Source: Bacillota bacterium (GTDB lineage: Bacteria; Bacillota; Sulfobacillia; JAJZYS01; JAJYTV01). From it: a stretch of 34,454 nt of DNA. The stretch lies in NCBI GenBank assembly GCA_021793645.1, contig JAJYSJ010000028.1, positions 1 to 34,454 of the forward strand, given 5' to 3'. The translations under genes were made by a program, and so were the position numbers. Positions 17,168 through 24,899 of the stretch are shown here, one piece after another (the first letter of the stretch is position 1; each line of letters starts with the position of its first letter). The notes below the pieces were generated by a model, which saw only the letters and a list, made by a program, of their open reading frames with translations, was not told the DNA's origin and ran no database searches.

Positions 17168-17270
17168 TCCGGTTGCCCCCCTAGTAAGATCAGATTACTG
17201 CAGAACCACTTATAATCAAATGAAAGTCCTGCATCCCTCCAATAACCATTGTGCATAGGAGGCGTCCGCC
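17168..17270. promoter_or_regulatory. Divergent korA/lysR promoter region
   Basis: This AT-richer gap separates two divergent genes. A perfect TATAAT lies at 17211-17216 on the plus strand, 54 bases before the lysR start; its -35 is poor. An ATTA (17194-17197) and TAAT (17213-17216) pair flanks it with T-N11-A-like spacing, so a LysR box is possible but not demonstrated. Confidence 0.4.
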
Positions 17271-18164
17271 GTGCTACTGCGTCATCTGCAGACCTTCGCG
17301 CAGATCGTCGATCTGGGGAGCATCACCGCGGCGGCAGAGCGCTTGCATCTGTCGCAACCCGCCGTGTCGCGCCAGTTGAAGTCGCTCGAAGCGGACGTGG
17401 GCACGCGGCTGTGCGAACGACGCGGCCACACCGTCGTACCGACTCCTGCCGGGGAGGTCGTGTACGCGCATGCGCAGCGCATGCAGTCGTTGGAACGCGA
17501 ACTGCACCGTCAGTTGGCGACTGTCTCCTCTCCGGAGGCCGGAGACATTACCGTGGCATGTGTGGACACGATCGCCATCTACACGCTGCCTGACCTGCTG
17601 GCCCCGTTCGCGCGCCGCCACCCGGCCGTGCGCGTGCGCGTCCGCACTGGACCGATCCGGGTCACTGTCGACCGGCTGCTGGCCCACGAGGCGGATGTCG
17701 CCTTGACTACCGTCCCGGTTCAGAGCCCGCGCGTGACCTGCAGGCCGCTGTTCGACGATCCCGTTGCGCTCGTTGCCACGCCCGAGTTTGCAGCGCACCT
17801 CCCGGACGAGATCGAGGCTGCAGACCTGGAGCAGTTGCCGGTGATCGCCTACGAACTTGGCACACACTTCCGCTCCTTCGTCGATGCGGCGCTCGAAGAA
17901 CGCGGCATTCACCCACGGGTGACCATGGAGTTCGACGGCCACGAGGCGGTTCGGGAAGTAGTCGGCCACGGACTGGGCGTAGCCTTCGTCCCCGAATCCA
18001 CTGCTCGTGCCGACGTGGCTCAAGGTCGGCTGCGCCGGCTGCACATCCGCGGCATTCCCGACCTGGCCCGTACGACCTGTCTCGTGGTGCCGCGCGATGT
18101 CTCCCTGTCTCCGACGGCAGAGCTGTTCCTGGAAGAGGTTCTGCAGCACTTTCCCAACTCCTGA
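17271..18164 (+). CDS. LysR-family transcriptional regulator
   Basis: A 297-residue regulator of standard LysR length. The N-terminal winged helix-turn-helix is clear: LQTFAQIVDLGSITAAAERL, then HLSQPAVSRQLKSLEADVG. Residues 90-290 form the periplasmic-binding-protein-like effector domain (GDITVACVDTIAIYTLPDLL at its start). The start is GTG 17271, with AGGAGGCG six bases upstream. It diverges from korAB, which it most likely controls; autoregulation is also usual in the family. The effector is unknown. The following membrane protein gene (18300) is on the same strand but 135 bases on, so it need not belong to the same transcript. Confidence 0.9.
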   Translation: MLLRHLQTFAQIVDLGSITAAAERLHLSQPAVSRQLKSLEADVGTRLCERRGHTVVPTPAGEVVYAHAQRMQSLERELHRQLATVSSPEAGDITVACVDTIAIYTLPDLLAPFARRHPAVRVRVRTGPIRVTVDRLLAHEADVALTTVPVQSPRVTCRPLFDDPVALVATPEFAAHLPDEIEAADLEQLPVIAYELGTHFRSFVDAALEERGIHPRVTMEFDGHEAVREVVGHGLGVAFVPESTARADVAQGRLRRLHIRGIPDLARTTCLVVPRDVSLSPTAELFLEEVLQHFPNS

Positions 18165-18299
18165 CGTCCGCTCAGCCGGCGCCGATGCTGTCGCATTGAA
18201 TCTTCGGTGACCGACAGTGGATGCGGACTCGAACAGGCGCAAGTGCAGGAACCCATGGCGCAGCAACGAAAGGCTATGACTGCCTAGGGAGGGCTGCAG

Positions 18300-19025
18300 T
18301 TGCACGTCTTCGTAGTACTCGCCGTGTTCATCGCTGCCTCGGTCGAATTCGTCGAGGCCTTTACGATCGTTCTGGCCGCCAGCTCTGTGCGCGGCTGGCG
18401 TTCCGCACTCTATGGCACCCTGGCTGCACTGGTCGCGCTCGCCGCGCTAGTCATCGCATTCGGCTATGCCATTTTAGCCCTCTTCCCATTGGGGGCATTC
18501 CGCGCACTGATCGGCGTCATCCTGCTGCTCTTCGGACTGAAGTGGATGCGCAAAGCCATCCTGCGCGCCACCGGACGCAAGGCGCTGCACGACGAGGCCG
18601 CGATCTACCAGCGCGAAGTGCAGAGCCTGCGCAGCGCGGGCCAGAACGTAGATGCGCTCGCCTTCGCGACTGCCTTCAACGGCGTACTCCTTGAGGGCAT
18701 CGAAGTGATCTTCATCGTGCTGACGCTTGGTGGCAACGCGGGCATGCTCGATTCCGCGATCCTCGGAGCCGGACTCGCCTTCGTCGTAGTACTTGCCGCA
18801 GGACTTCTACTGAGGGCGCCTTTGAGCCGCGTGCCGGAGAATACGCTCAAATGGATCGTAGGGGTCATGCTGACCGCCTTCGGCACCTTCTGGGCCGGCG
18901 AGGGCATCGGCATCCACTGGTGGCAGCAGGACGTCTCGATCATCGTGCTCATCGTGCTCTACGCGCTGCTCGGCTTCCTCCTGCAGCGCTGGATGCAGCC
19001 GCAGAGCGCACAAGGCCCAGCCTAG
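18300..19025 (+). CDS. Predicted membrane protein (COG4280-like)
   Basis: A 241-residue protein with six to seven hydrophobic helices. Two related acidic motifs, ASVEFVEAFTIVLA near the N-terminus and NGVLLEGIEVIFIVLTLG near residue 140, suggest an internal duplication and a channel or transporter lined with glutamates, somewhat like Ftr1 or UPF0016 cation carriers. I recognise it only as resembling the uncharacterised COG4280 group. The start is TTG 18300, with AGGGAGGG six bases upstream. A 61-residue membrane protein follows 12 bases after the stop, with its own AGGAGG, and is almost certainly co-transcribed. Metal-ion transport is inference from the acidic helices. Confidence 0.7.
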   Translation: MHVFVVLAVFIAASVEFVEAFTIVLAASSVRGWRSALYGTLAALVALAALVIAFGYAILALFPLGAFRALIGVILLLFGLKWMRKAILRATGRKALHDEAAIYQREVQSLRSAGQNVDALAFATAFNGVLLEGIEVIFIVLTLGGNAGMLDSAILGAGLAFVVVLAAGLLLRAPLSRVPENTLKWIVGVMLTAFGTFWAGEGIGIHWWQQDVSIIVLIVLYALLGFLLQRWMQPQSAQGPA

Positions 19026-19037
19026 GAGGACACGCGA

Positions 19038-19223
19038 TTGCGCAAGGTGTGGGATGTCATCGTCGATCTCGTCTACGAGGATGCATGGCAGTTCGTCGGT
19101 CCGCTCGTCGCCGTGGCCGTCCTCTACTTCCTGGCGCAGAGCGTACGGGGCGCATGGCTCGGCATCGTTTTGTTCGCGCTCGTTGGGCTCTCTCTCTTCA
19201 TGAGCCTGCGGCGCGAGCACTGA
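19038..19223 (+). CDS. 61-residue membrane protein
   Basis: A small protein with two hydrophobic segments (FVGPLVAVAVLYFLAQSV and GIVLFALVGLSLFMSL) joined by a short basic turn. The start TTG 19038 has AGGAGG (19024-19029) eight bases upstream, overlapping the stop of the COG4280-like gene, so translation is probably coupled. I do not recognise the family. It may be an accessory subunit of the preceding membrane protein. Confidence 0.7.
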   Translation: MRKVWDVIVDLVYEDAWQFVGPLVAVAVLYFLAQSVRGAWLGIVLFALVGLSLFMSLRREH

Positions 19224-19262
19224 GAAGGATTCGCCGGCCTTCGCATGTCGATGGGCCTACAG

Positions 19263-20171
19263 TCAGTCCGCGGCGCCTCCGCGCACGATAGAGCCCTGTG
19301 CGTGGTGCGCGCCCGCATCGCCGCGCAGCGAGATGTACACCCCTGCGAGGATCAGCGCGGCCCCCGGCCACAGCCAGAAGCTCAGCCTCTCTCCGAGCAG
19401 GGTCGCGCCAAGCAGTATGCCGACGATCGGCTGAACGAACAGAAACAGTCCGCCAGTCGCCGCAGGAAGCTGCGTGAAGCCATAGTTCCACAGATACATC
19501 GCCAGGGCTGTCGAGACGACGCCGATGTAGAGGATGCCGCTCCAAAGCGCCAGTGAGAAATGGGCATAGGGAAGCGTGAGGACCCTTCCGGAGAACGGCA
19601 GGAGAAACGCCAGCGCGAAAGCGGTCGTCCAAAAATTGACGAACGTGAGATCCTGGGTGCGCGCGATCCGCCGGTTCAGGACCGTGTAGAGACCCCAGGT
19701 GATGGCGGCCACGAGGAGGGCTGCCACACCCCGGATGCTCGCTCCTCCGTTGCCTCCCGGACCCATCACGACGACCGCGCCGAGAAGCGCCAGGCAAAGG
19801 GCCACGATCTGCTTTCGGTGCAACGCGTCGCCCAGCACCGGCAATGCGAGCAGTGCAATGAAGGCCGGGGCCGATGAGGTGATCAGGGAGCCGATGTGGG
19901 CAGATGTCCAGGCCGTGCCGTAGAACTGCGCGACGAGCGAGAGAGCGAACCCGAGCGTGCCCGACAGGAGTACGAGCAGGTAGTCCATCGCCGAGGGGTG
20001 TCGCCTGCGCGTGAAATAGAGGGGTGCAAGCACCACGAGCGTCATCAGCAGCCGGATGGCCACCAGCGGAATCGGCGGGATGAAGCGCAGGACGACACGG
20101 CTCACGACGTAGACGCCGCCCCAGATGGCCGCAGCGATAGCCAACGAAAGGGCGCCGCGCAGGCTGGACAA
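19263..20171 (-). CDS. EamA/DMT-family transporter
   Basis: A 302-residue drug/metabolite transporter with about ten helices in two EamA repeats. Repeat one begins SLAIAAAIWGGVYVVSR; repeat two begins ALLVAAITWGLYTVLNRR, and ends with LFLFVQPIVGILLGATLLGE, a hallmark near helix 9. The open frame runs 52 codons further upstream into a basic, unlikely leader. TTG 20171 has GGAGG seven bases upstream and gives a normal N-terminus, so I use it. It is convergent with the 61-residue gene and on the same strand as DUF72, but separated from it by about 170 bases. The substrate is unknown; the family exports amino acids and other metabolites. Confidence 0.85.
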   Translation of the reverse strand: MSSLRGALSLAIAAAIWGGVYVVSRVVLRFIPPIPLVAIRLLMTLVVLAPLYFTRRRHPSAMDYLLVLLSGTLGFALSLVAQFYGTAWTSAHIGSLITSSAPAFIALLALPVLGDALHRKQIVALCLALLGAVVVMGPGGNGGASIRGVAALLVAAITWGLYTVLNRRIARTQDLTFVNFWTTAFALAFLLPFSGRVLTLPYAHFSLALWSGILYIGVVSTALAMYLWNYGFTQLPAATGGLFLFVQPIVGILLGATLLGERLSFWLWPGAALILAGVYISLRGDAGAHHAQGSIVRGGAAD

Positions 20172-20344
20172 GTGCAAACCTCCCGAGGGAACGACGCAAG
20201 CGGCTCTATTGGCCGCACCTTCCCCGTTCTCCTTCACGCCGAGCGAAGCCGGCGATCCGGTGCGATGAACATTTGGCGTTGCCGGTCCAGATGCAACTCC
20301 GCGCCGCCGCTTTGCCCGCAGCCGCATAGCCTCAGGGATGTCGC

Positions 20345-21181
20345 TTAGCCCTCCGGGAAGAGCAGGTGCGCTTCTGCCGGCGGCGGCGCCTGTCCGATCG
20401 CCCGCGCGAAATCCGCAGCATTTTGCGCCGCGTAGTTGCGGGCGTTGTTGTTGAACAGCACGTGCACCTCTTCGGCCGCCTGCGCCAGGCGGCGCGCCGC
20501 CTGCGCGAGCACGAGGATCTCCTCGTGCCCGTACAGGTAGTCGAAGCGTTCACGCGAACTCTCGCCTCGCACATACCAGGCCTTCGCGTTGCGCCCGTGC
20601 AAGCGCAGGATCGAGAGCCGCCCGGTCACTTCAGGAACGAACGGCACGCTGCCCTTTCCGGCCTGCGGCTCGTCGGCAACGACATGCGCAACTCCCAGCG
20701 ATCGCAGCTCGGAGAGGAGTTCGGCGCCTGCATCGTCGTACCAGCTACGGTGGCGCATCTCCACCGAGACGCCGAAGCCGGAAAGCGCACCGCACAACTC
20801 GCGCAGTTCAGCGAGAGCCGGGGCGCTGCGCACATGCCAGGGCGGAAACTGCAGCAGCACAGGGCCCATTCGCCCTGCGTCCCGCAGCGGCTGCATGCGC
20901 TGCGCGAACTCCGTGCAGGCAGCGATCCGCTCCGCTGCCTTGAGCCCACGGTCGTGGCCTGTCATGCGACGCTCCGCTTTCACGTCCATCACAAAGCCTG
21001 TTGGCGTGCGCCTGATCCAGTTCTCCACCGTCGCTGGCCGCGGTAGTCCGTAGAAGGTGGAATCCACTTCGACCAGCGGGAAGCGCGACGCGTAGAAGGT
21101 CAGGCGCTCTGCATCGGGCAAGCCCGGCGGATAGAAGCCGTCGTGGTCGGTCCAGGCACAGGTGCCCACAAGAATCGGCAT
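20345..21181 (-). CDS. DUF72-domain protein
   Basis: A 278-residue TIM-barrel-like protein of the DUF72 family (YecE-like). Typical stretches are ILVGTCAWTDHDGFYPPGLP at the start, RFPLVEVDSTFYGLPRPATV, and VLLQFPPWHV; the C-terminus has VHVLFNNNARNYAAQNA. The function of the family is not established. The start ATG 21181 shares one base with the DUF3048 stop (TGATG), showing translational coupling. It is the last gene of the operon CDGSH remnant-DUF3048-DUF72. Confidence 0.9.
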   Translation of the reverse strand: MPILVGTCAWTDHDGFYPPGLPDAERLTFYASRFPLVEVDSTFYGLPRPATVENWIRRTPTGFVMDVKAERRMTGHDRGLKAAERIAACTEFAQRMQPLRDAGRMGPVLLQFPPWHVRSAPALAELRELCGALSGFGVSVEMRHRSWYDDAGAELLSELRSLGVAHVVADEPQAGKGSVPFVPEVTGRLSILRLHGRNAKAWYVRGESSRERFDYLYGHEEILVLAQAARRLAQAAEEVHVLFNNNARNYAAQNAADFARAIGQAPPPAEAHLLFPEG

Positions 21182-22170
21182 CAGGGAGTATAGGAGAGCC
21201 GCGTGCCGGTCGGCAGCACCTCGACCCAGGTTTGACCGGGCTGGAAGGGGGCCGGGCTGCCGCCTGCCGAGTAGAAGCGGAAGCCGCCCGGGCCGAATGT
21301 CCAGGTGATCGCAGTGCGCTGAGCGTTCTCGAGCAGCCAGCCGCTGCCGCTCGTCAAAGTGAAATTCACCGCGCCGACCGTGTAGGGATCCGGGTCCGGA
21401 AACTCTGCTGCGTAGATGATCGCAACGTTCTCTGCAAAGACAGCGTTGCCCGCCTGCGTCGATACGGCCTTGCCGTCGATCAGCCTCGACCATGCCTTGC
21501 CGTTCCAACTCCAGCCCACGTCGTAAACCCAGCTGTTGGGGTAGTCCGCATAGGTGATCACGGCGCTGCTCGTCCGTTGTCCGGAGAACTTCCCTGTCGC
21601 GAAGGCCGGGATCGCTGCAGGCGTGTATCCGTCCGCCTTGACGGCCAGTTCGAGGAGCTTCGTCGAGGTGTAGAGGTTGTGCGGCATCGGCCGGTCGGAC
21701 GTCCGCCAGAAATACGCACCGGATCCGTAGATCTGGTCGATGTTCTTGATCCCCAGCGGTCCGATCGCGTGCAGCGCGTCGACATTGCCGCCAGCGTGGC
21801 CTAGCGGCCAGCCGTAGGCGGCCACTACGTTGTCGAAGTAGATGCGGGTAGAGCGCACCGGTCCGATCTTCACGGCAGGCTGGTGCCAGTAAACGGCGAG
21901 ATAGCGCGTGATCCCGCCTTCAGCCGGAAACTCGAAGACGAGGTCTGCGTGCGTCAGCCCGGACTGAGGCCAAGCCCCAGGCGCATTGTCGATGGTCACC
22001 GCAACTGCGGACCCGATGGTTCTTACAGGAGCGATCGGCTTCTTGCGGGGCGCCTCCTGCGTGCTTTGCGTCTTCTGGTGCACCGCAGGCGACACGCTCT
22101 GCGCGCTGCCGCATCCGGCGGCCAGCAGAGCGACAGACAGAAGCAGAAGGGGCTTTAGGCGCGCCGTCAT
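21181..22170 (-). CDS. yerB: DUF3048 lipoprotein (YerB-like)
   Basis: A 329-residue secreted lipoprotein (LLAAGC, Cys20) with the DUF3048 N- and C-terminal domains. Landmarks are VTIDNAPGAWPQSGLTHADL, EFPAEGGITRYLAVYWH, and PVRSTRIYFDNVVAAYGWPLGHAGG written here in part. The family is represented by B. subtilis YerB, whose role is unclear. ATG 22170 has AGGGGGG a few bases upstream, overlapping the stop of the small gene before it; the open frame upstream of this ATG lacks a signal peptide. It is coupled to DUF72 downstream. Confidence 0.88.
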   Translation of the reverse strand: MTARLKPLLLLSVALLAAGCGSAQSVSPAVHQKTQSTQEAPRKKPIAPVRTIGSAVAVTIDNAPGAWPQSGLTHADLVFEFPAEGGITRYLAVYWHQPAVKIGPVRSTRIYFDNVVAAYGWPLGHAGGNVDALHAIGPLGIKNIDQIYGSGAYFWRTSDRPMPHNLYTSTKLLELAVKADGYTPAAIPAFATGKFSGQRTSSAVITYADYPNSWVYDVGWSWNGKAWSRLIDGKAVSTQAGNAVFAENVAIIYAAEFPDPDPYTVGAVNFTLTSGSGWLLENAQRTAITWTFGPGGFRFYSAGGSPAPFQPGQTWVEVLPTGTRLSYTP

Positions 22171-22180
22171 ATTGCCCCCC

Positions 22181-22318
22181 TCAGGACGGATAGAAGGGCA
22201 CGGCTCGCGTGCGTCCCTCTTCGTCATACATGTAGATCTGTTCGCCCGCATCGCGGGTGCGCTTGTGGGAACGGTCGCAGTAGGGCTTTCGGCGGTCATG
22301 CCGCACCAGGCGCGCCAC
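22181..22318 (-). pseudogene. CDGSH iron-sulfur protein with internal deletion
   Basis: A 45-codon open frame with a good ribosome binding site (GGGGGAG, five bases before GTG 22318). Its first part, ARLVRHDRRKPY, matches the start of small bacterial CDGSH proteins, and its second part, CDRSHKRTRDAGEQIYMYDE, matches their end. The stretch between, which should hold the C-x-C cluster ligands, is absent, as if deleted between two PY sequences. The motif itself reads CDRSH in place of CDGSH. Only one Cys and one His of the usual three Cys and one His remain, so a [2Fe-2S] cluster is unlikely. The reading frame is intact and could still be translated; its stop overlaps the ribosome binding site of the DUF3048 gene. 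Confidence 0.65.
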
Positions 22319-22430
22319 ACTAGCTCCCCCTCTCGGCGCCGCGGCGCCGCTTGTCATTTCCCCCAGTGTATCCGCTGTCCAATCCGTTCGAAAGGGATTG
22401 TTCGCGGTTCCACACGGGCGTTCCGCCCAT

Positions 22431-22467
22431 GAAGAAGGCGGCTCCCTCTGGGGGAGCCGCCTTCTTC
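22431..22467 (-). terminator. Terminator of acs
   Basis: A perfect 16-bp stem (22431-22446 with 22452-22467) and a five-base loop lie just past the acs stop. The descending arm on the minus strand ends in CCTTCTTC, so part of the T-rich run is inside the stem. The structure is symmetric and could also stop plus-strand transcripts. Confidence 0.8.
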
Positions 22468-22473
22468 GCATTG

Positions 22474-24507
22474 CTACTTGGTGTGCAGCTTGCGGATCAG
22501 ATCGACCGTCTCGGGGTTGGAGAGGGTCGTGACATCCCCGACGTCGTTGTTGTCGTTGGAGATGGCCGCCAGGATGCGGCGCATGATCTTGCCTGAACGA
22601 GTCTTCGGCAGGTCCGGCACGATCCACACTGCACGCGGCTTGGCGATCGGCCCGATTTCCTTGGCGATCGCGTCGGAGATCCGCTTGCGCAGCTCCTCGG
22701 TCGGCTCCACGTTCGGCTGCAGCGAGACGTAGATCTCGGGCATGATGCCCTTCACGTCGTCCTTCGCCGCCACTACGGCCGACTCGGCCACTTCCGGGAC
22801 GGTCAGCGCCGCCGATTCCAGTTCCTTCGTTCCCAAGCGGTGGCCGGCGACGTTGATCACGTCGTCGATGCGCCCGAGGATGCGGTAATAGCCGTCAGCG
22901 GCCTGCATGGCACCATCGCCGGCCATGTACGGCCAGTCGCGCCAGTCGGTGCTCTTCGGGTCCTTGTTGTACTTCGCGAAGTAGGTGCTCACGAAACGGT
23001 CCGGATCCTTCCAGATCGTCTGGAACATGCCCGGCCACGGGTTGCGGATGCAGATGTTGCCAGCCTTGTTGGACCCAGGCGGCACCTCGTTGCCGTCCTC
23101 GTCGTAGATCACCGGGTGGATGCCTGGCATCGCTGGTCCAGCACTGCCCGGCTTCATCGGATCGATCGCCGGCATGGTGGTGATCAGGAAGCCGCCCGTC
23201 TCGGTCTGCCACCACGTGTCGACGATCACGGCCTCCTTCTTGCCGATCACGTCGTAGTACCACTTCCACACGTCTGGCTCGATCGGCTCGCCAACGGTCG
23301 TCATATGCTTGAAGTGGTAGTTGTACTTCTCGGGGTTCCCGCCCCCTGCCTTGCGCAGCGCGCGGATTGCGGTCGGCGACGTGTGGAAGATCGTCACGCC
23401 GAGTTCCTCCGCGACCCGCCACGGCCGGCCAGCATCCGGGTAGGTTGGCGTGCCCTCGTAGATAATCGAGGAGGCACCCAGCGCGAGCGGCCCGTAGACG
23501 ATATAGGAGTGGCCGGTGATCCACCCAATGTCGGCCATGCACCAGTACACGTCCTCGGGGTGGATGTCCTGGACGTTCTTCGAGGTCCACGCAGCGTATG
23601 AGAGGTAGCCTCCGGTGCCGTGCTGGGCCCCCTTCGGACGACCAGTGGAGCCGCTCGTGTACATGAGGAAGAGGGGATCCTCCGACTTCACCGACACAGG
23701 GTCGACCCGCTGTCCGCGGAAGTCCTTGAGCAGGTCGTTGACGATGATGTCCCGGCCCTCGACGATCGGCGTCGGGCTGGAGTAGCGGCCGGGGTAGCGC
23801 TCAAAGACGAGTACCTTGTCCACCGCGTGCCCCTGGTTCTTTGAATCTTCGTAGGCGATGTCCGCCTTTTCCTTGTGGTCGAGAAGCGCGCCGCTGCGGT
23901 AGTACGAGTCCATGGTGATCAGCAGCTTCGACTCGGAGTCGACGATGCGGTCGGCAGCGGCCTTGCCGCTGAAGCCCGCGAACACGACCGAGTGGATCGC
24001 GCCGAGTCGCGCACACGCGAGCATCGCAATCGGCAGTTCCGGTACCATCGGCATATGGATGGTGATGCGGTCGCCCTGCTTTACGCCCGCGAAGTCGCGC
24101 AGCAGCGCCGCGAACTCGTTCACCCGCACCCAAAGCTCGCGGTACGTCATGTGCTGGATCGCCTCGTGCTCCGGCTCGGGCACGAAGTGGATCGCCGTCT
24201 TGTTGCTGTGCTTCTCGAGATGGCGGTCGATGCAGTTGTAGGACGCGTTGAGGCGTCCGCCGACGAACCACTTGAAGAACGGCGCGTCCGACGTGTCGAG
24301 CACCTTGTCCCAACGCCGGTCCCAGGTCAAGAGATCCGCGAACTCCTCAAAGCACTGCGGAAAGTTATCGAGGCTGAAGCGGTCCCGAATGTTCTTGTCC
24401 TGCAGGTTCGCCTGCGCTGAGAAGCTTGCAGGGGGGTGGAAGTAGGACTCTTCTCCCCAATGGACTGCGATTTCGGCTTCGGAAACGCCCGAGGTCTCGT
24501 CGCTCAA
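22474..24507 (-). CDS. acs: Acetyl-CoA synthetase (AMP-forming)
   Basis: A 677-residue adenylating enzyme that makes acetyl-CoA from acetate, ATP and CoA in the cytoplasm. The P-loop-like YTSGSTGRPKG is near residue 280, the acetate-pocket WWQTETGG near 430, and the catalytic lysine in SGKIMRR is Lys640, the residue acetylated in enzymes controlled by Pat/CobB. The N-terminal ACAS domain (HWGEESYFHPPASF) is present. The start is TTG 24507, with AAGGGGGT six bases upstream; the upstream open frame has no family match. The gene has a strong terminator and a long leader with an intrinsic-terminator-like hairpin about 160 bases before the start, so attenuation is possible. Confidence 0.93.
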   Translation of the reverse strand: MSDETSGVSEAEIAVHWGEESYFHPPASFSAQANLQDKNIRDRFSLDNFPQCFEEFADLLTWDRRWDKVLDTSDAPFFKWFVGGRLNASYNCIDRHLEKHSNKTAIHFVPEPEHEAIQHMTYRELWVRVNEFAALLRDFAGVKQGDRITIHMPMVPELPIAMLACARLGAIHSVVFAGFSGKAAADRIVDSESKLLITMDSYYRSGALLDHKEKADIAYEDSKNQGHAVDKVLVFERYPGRYSSPTPIVEGRDIIVNDLLKDFRGQRVDPVSVKSEDPLFLMYTSGSTGRPKGAQHGTGGYLSYAAWTSKNVQDIHPEDVYWCMADIGWITGHSYIVYGPLALGASSIIYEGTPTYPDAGRPWRVAEELGVTIFHTSPTAIRALRKAGGGNPEKYNYHFKHMTTVGEPIEPDVWKWYYDVIGKKEAVIVDTWWQTETGGFLITTMPAIDPMKPGSAGPAMPGIHPVIYDEDGNEVPPGSNKAGNICIRNPWPGMFQTIWKDPDRFVSTYFAKYNKDPKSTDWRDWPYMAGDGAMQAADGYYRILGRIDDVINVAGHRLGTKELESAALTVPEVAESAVVAAKDDVKGIMPEIYVSLQPNVEPTEELRKRISDAIAKEIGPIAKPRAVWIVPDLPKTRSGKIMRRILAAISNDNNDVGDVTTLSNPETVDLIRKLHTK

Positions 24508-24899
24508 ACAATGACCCCCTTGTCCGAAATGAATCGGTCTAGACAGAAAGTGCGCGGCCCGTATAGGCGCCCGCGGGAAGGGCTGTAGCCCGGATTCCGG
24601 AGGACGCTGCGGTGGCTTGACGTGTATGGCTGCACCTGGTCGAAGCCCCGCGGGCCGAACTGTCGGCAAAAAACGCGGTGCGCGTGGCACCGGAGAACAT
24701 GCGACCTGGCTCGCCGACGACGCAGCGGACGCTCCTTCTCCTGCCTCCCACCCTCTTTCTGTTGTCTAGTTCATTCGATCTATACGCCGGACCTCCTCTT
24801 TGCACCACATCGCAACGAAAGGGATAGTAGGGCCCCTGCGACAGCCGCTGGTCGTCGCATACGGTGAAGTAGTCCCGACTACCTTTCGGAGGGATCATT
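24508..24899. other. Divergent acs/S53 intergenic region
   Basis: Almost 400 bases separate the two divergent genes. I see a terminator-like hairpin on the minus strand (24668-24692), small palindromes such as GGGCTGTAGCCC and GTAGTCCCGACTAC (24869-24882, close to the S53 start), and a TATAGA on the minus strand near 24780 with no convincing -35. No protein-coding gene is supported. Confidence 0.5.
24668..24692 (-). terminator. Terminator-like hairpin in the acs leader
   Basis: On the minus strand CGGTGC (24692-24687) and GCACCG (24681-24676) pair around five bases and are followed, after CG, by six T (24673-24668). It lies about 160 bases before the acs start and no gene precedes acs on this strand, so it may be an attenuator or end a short leader RNA. 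Confidence 0.5.

Noticed and set aside
22840-23601. 253-codon plus-strand frame inside acs
   Set aside because: Antisense to conserved acs codons; composition typical of a shadow.
24508-24899. T-box leader for acs
   Set aside because: A terminator is present, but there is no TGGNACC antiterminator sequence or stem I landmarks.
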